In this document: in pieces, positions 6,797-8,024 of the stretch
Layout: the number at the start of each line of letters is the position of its first letter
Position numbering within the stretch: the stretch's first letter is position 1
NCBI GenBank assembly: GCA_020428615.1
Contig: JAGQMO010000044.1
Coordinates: 1-8,024 of the forward strand
Length of the DNA: 8,024 nucleotides
DNA from: Patescibacteria group bacterium
GTDB lineage: Bacteria > Patescibacteriota > Minisyncoccia > Phycocordibacterales > UBA1006
Direction: 5' to 3'
Notes under the pieces: generated by a model
Database searches by the model: none
What the model was told of the DNA's origin: nothing
Seen by the model: only the letters and a program-made list of their open reading frames with translations
Position numbers and translations under genes: made by a program

Positions 6797-6805
6797 TGTA
6801 GAATT

Positions 6806-6888
6806 ATTTTAAGTTAAGGAATTTGATACGAGCTGTCTTCTCCCATATCTTCTAAATGCGAGTATATCACATTTTGAAAATAGTGCAA
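6806..6888 (-). promoter_or_regulatory. Promoter and leader of the 119-aa exported protein gene
   Basis: Extended -10 TGATATACT (6869-6861), identical to that of the FAD oxidase, with weak -35 TTGCAC (6888-6883, spacer 16). Start near 6854 and a leader of about 58 nt. TAACTTAAAAT occurs at 6816-6806, close to the ATG at 6796. There is no SD at usual spacing; GGGAGAAG lies too far upstream. Confidence 0.5.
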
Positions 6889-6905
6889 GTATTTTTATAA
6901 GTCAA

Positions 6906-7688
6906 TTACCTGAGCTCAAGTCCGATAGGACAGTGATCAGAACCCGTGACTTGATCATAGATGGTTGCTTCTTTAATTTTTTTTACGAGCTTTGAGGATA
7001 CGAAGAAGTAATCAATTCTCCACCCAATGTTACGCTGGCGCGCGGCGGAACGGAATGACCACCAGGTGTACTGTATGGTTTTAGGATTGAGTTCACGAAA
7101 GGTATCTATGAACCCAGAATTAATGAGATTCGTGATTCCTTCGCGTTCTTGATCCGTAAACCCTGGCGAACCCGGATTTTTTTCAGTCGTACGGTTAGCA
7201 TCGGGACGTGCAATGTCGATGTCATGGTGTGCGGCGTTGAAGTCCCCACACACCACAACTGGTTTTTTCTTTTCCAATTTTTTGAGGTGTTTGAGAAACG
7301 CAACGTCCCACTGTTTGTGACGTAGATCGAGTCGTGCGAGATCAGGTTTCGCATTCGGCGTGTACACGTTCACGAGGATGAAATCGTCAAACTCGGCATT
7401 CATGATACGACCCTCATCTTCAATCGGTGAGTTGTCCATACCGAACCAAACTTTTTTTGGTTCAATTTTTGAGAAGATGGCTGTTGATGAGTAGCCCTTT
7501 TTCTCGGCACTGTGATAGTAGTCGTAGGGATAGTCAGGGAAGATGGTTTCGTCCACTTGGTCGGGTTGTGCCTTGGTTTCTTGTAAGCAGATAATATCAG
7601 GTTTGGTGATAGTATTTAAAAATTGGAGTGTTCCTGGTTTATCTTTCCACGCTCGAAACCCGTTTACGTTCCATGAGATGATGCGCAT
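6906..7688 (-). CDS. xth: Exodeoxyribonuclease III / AP endonuclease
   Basis: DNA repair nuclease of the exonuclease-endonuclease-phosphatase fold (ExoIII/ExoA/APE1). It should cleave 5' of abasic sites and remove blocked 3' ends in base-excision repair. At 260 residues it is full length. Active-site residues are in order: Asn7 (SWNVNG), Glu37 (LQETK), Tyr109 (NVYTPN), Asp149 and Asn151 (GDFNAAH), Asp226 (RIDYFF), and Asp251-His252 (GSDHCPI). ATG at 7688 gives the family's usual start, MRIISWNVNG. A -10-like box lies 7 nt upstream and there is no SD. The stop at 6906 overlaps no other gene, and no strong terminator was found between it and the next minus-strand promoter. It is divergent from the 48-aa gene. 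Confidence 0.97.
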   Translation of the reverse strand: MRIISWNVNGFRAWKDKPGTLQFLNTITKPDIICLQETKAQPDQVDETIFPDYPYDYYHSAEKKGYSSTAIFSKIEPKKVWFGMDNSPIEDEGRIMNAEFDDFILVNVYTPNAKPDLARLDLRHKQWDVAFLKHLKKLEKKKPVVVCGDFNAAHHDIDIARPDANRTTEKNPGSPGFTDQEREGITNLINSGFIDTFRELNPKTIQYTWWSFRSAARQRNIGWRIDYFFVSSKLVKKIKEATIYDQVTGSDHCPIGLELR

Positions 7689-7695
7689 ACGTATA

Positions 7696-7701
7696 ATTTT
7701 A
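7696..7701 (-). promoter_or_regulatory. -10 box of xth, predicted leaderless
   Basis: TAAAAT on the minus strand (7701-7696), 7 nt before the ATG at 7688, matching 5 of 6 positions of TATAAT. No good -35 is visible. The geometry again predicts a transcript starting at or beside the start codon. Confidence 0.4.
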
Positions 7702-7765
7702 ACAAATTTATTGTCTTTTTAAACATTTCACGTATCCTAGGAAAAAACCAAATAAACTCATTTTT

Positions 7766-7912
7766 ATGCCAACAATAGAACAAACACCCTGTACCAATCA
7801 CGGTAACTTCAGCCACCCATCTCCAGCAATCTACGGACGTTTTGTGAAACGTTGTGGAAACTGCGGTAGGTTGCTTGATGAACACAATGAACTGGTAGAT
7901 GAAGTAGGCTGA
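7766..7912 (+). CDS. 48-aa zinc-ribbon-like microprotein
   Basis: A short frame from ATG at 7766 to TGA at 7910-7912. The protein has two ligand pairs, Cys9-x2-His12 and Cys30-x2-Cys33 (RCGNCGRLL), spaced like a small zinc ribbon, plus extra His at 17 and 40. The tail is acidic. No family is recognised; the role could be nucleic-acid or protein binding, which is inference. Its reality is supported by the cysteine pattern, upstream -10-like sequences (TAAACT 7753-7758, 7 nt before ATG; or TTGTCT 7711-7716 with TATCCT 7733-7738, spacer 16) and a strong terminator that begins inside its last codons. It is divergent from xth and about 33 bp ahead of the patatin-like gene. Confidence 0.7.
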   Translation: MPTIEQTPCTNHGNFSHPSPAIYGRFVKRCGNCGRLLDEHNELVDEVG

Positions 7913-7930
7913 CAAGTAGCCTACTTTTTT
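7902..7930 (+). terminator. Terminator overlapping the end of the 48-aa gene
   Basis: AAGTAGGCT (7902-7910) pairs with AGCCTACTT (7918-7926), loop GACAAGT, then a T-run to 7930. The 5' arm encodes the last residues and the T of the TGA stop, so the reading frame ends inside the hairpin. Confidence 0.8.
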
Positions 7931-7938
7931 GTTATTGT
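7909..7938 (+). promoter_or_regulatory. Promoter of the patatin-like gene nested in the terminator
   Basis: CTGACA (5 of 6 to TTGACA, 7909-7914) lies in the stem-loop of the preceding terminator. An 18-bp spacer leads to TATTGT (7933-7938), with 7 nt to the ATG at 7946. The -10 is only 4 of 6, so the call is tentative, but spacing and position fit the leaderless pattern seen elsewhere in the window. Confidence 0.4.
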
Positions 7939-7945
7939 TATTAGC

Positions 7946-8024
7946 ATGAGTTCAAATGTTAAAACCGCAGTCATCATCAGCGGAGGTGGTATGCTCACTG
8001 CATACAATGCGGGTGTGATCTCTG
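7946..8024 (+). CDS. Patatin-like phospholipase, N-terminal fragment (cut by window edge)
   Basis: Only 26 residues are visible: MSSNVKTAVI, then ISGGGMLTAYNAGVIS. The pattern of a beta strand ending in GGG, followed by AY-AGV, matches the start of patatin-like acyl hydrolases, where the glycine-rich loop forms the oxyanion hole. The usual motif is GGGxRG; here the Arg position is Leu (GGGML), so a divergent subfamily is possible. The catalytic Ser-Asp dyad would lie outside the window. Family call from a short motif only; substrate and role unknown. Confidence 0.6.
   Translation, partial: MSSNVKTAVIISGGGMLTAYNAGVIS

Noticed and set aside
6332..6817. 161-codon plus-strand frame opposite the 119-aa gene
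   Set aside because: It reads through the hairpin at 6346-6376 and has no convincing domain. The opposite strand has a signal peptide, an extended -10 promoter and a terminator.
6877..6896. AAAATA/TATTTT hairpin after xth as a terminator
   Set aside because: Only six A-T pairs with no GC core; too weak to call.
1..8024. CRISPR arrays, insertion sequences, tRNA or rRNA genes
   Set aside because: No regular spaced repeats, transposase frames, cloverleaf with TTCGA-type arm or rRNA-like segments were seen on either strand.

Overview
The window reads as a compact bacterial chromosome segment with moderate GC. It most resembles the candidate phyla radiation (Patescibacteria/Parcubacteria type), but no rRNA or other phylogenetic marker is present, so this is inference. 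The grounds are short intergenic gaps, nearly every gene carrying its own promoter and hairpin terminator, no Shine-Dalgarno sequence at usual spacing before any start, several starts placed 6-7 nt after a -10 box (leaderless mRNA), and widely conserved enzymes mixed with short orphan proteins.

Layout: 1-1624 (minus) is a GlcD/DLD-type FAD-linked oxidase whose C-terminal end runs off the left edge. 1625-1876 is a divergent control region with back-to-back TTGACA boxes, a minus-strand intrinsic terminator and a possible ~110-nt small RNA. 1877-3364 (plus) is IMP dehydrogenase (guaB). 3454-4953 (plus) is an HD-domain CCA-adding/poly(A) polymerase-type tRNA nucleotidyltransferase. A strong bidirectional hairpin at about 4964-4987 closes the convergent junction. 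4992-6796 (minus) is an AT-richer accessory block: a 188-aa helical orphan with an inverted repeat over its promoter, then two small exported orphans (150 and 119 aa), all three ending close to terminators. 6906-7688 (minus) is an exonuclease III/AP endonuclease. 7766-7912 (plus) is a 48-aa zinc-ribbon-like microprotein, and 7946 onward (plus) is the start of a patatin-like hydrolase cut by the right edge.

The genes do not form one pathway. The conserved ones cover guanine nucleotide synthesis (GuaB), tRNA 3'-end maturation (CCA enzyme), DNA base-excision repair (ExoIII) and flavin-dependent 2-hydroxyacid-type oxidation. They appear to be independent transcription units. The most notable non-gene signals are the recurrent leaderless promoter geometry, promoters packed against or inside the preceding terminator, a TAACTTAA element shared upstream of three starts, and the candidate small RNA. 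No CRISPR array, insertion sequence, tRNA or rRNA was seen.
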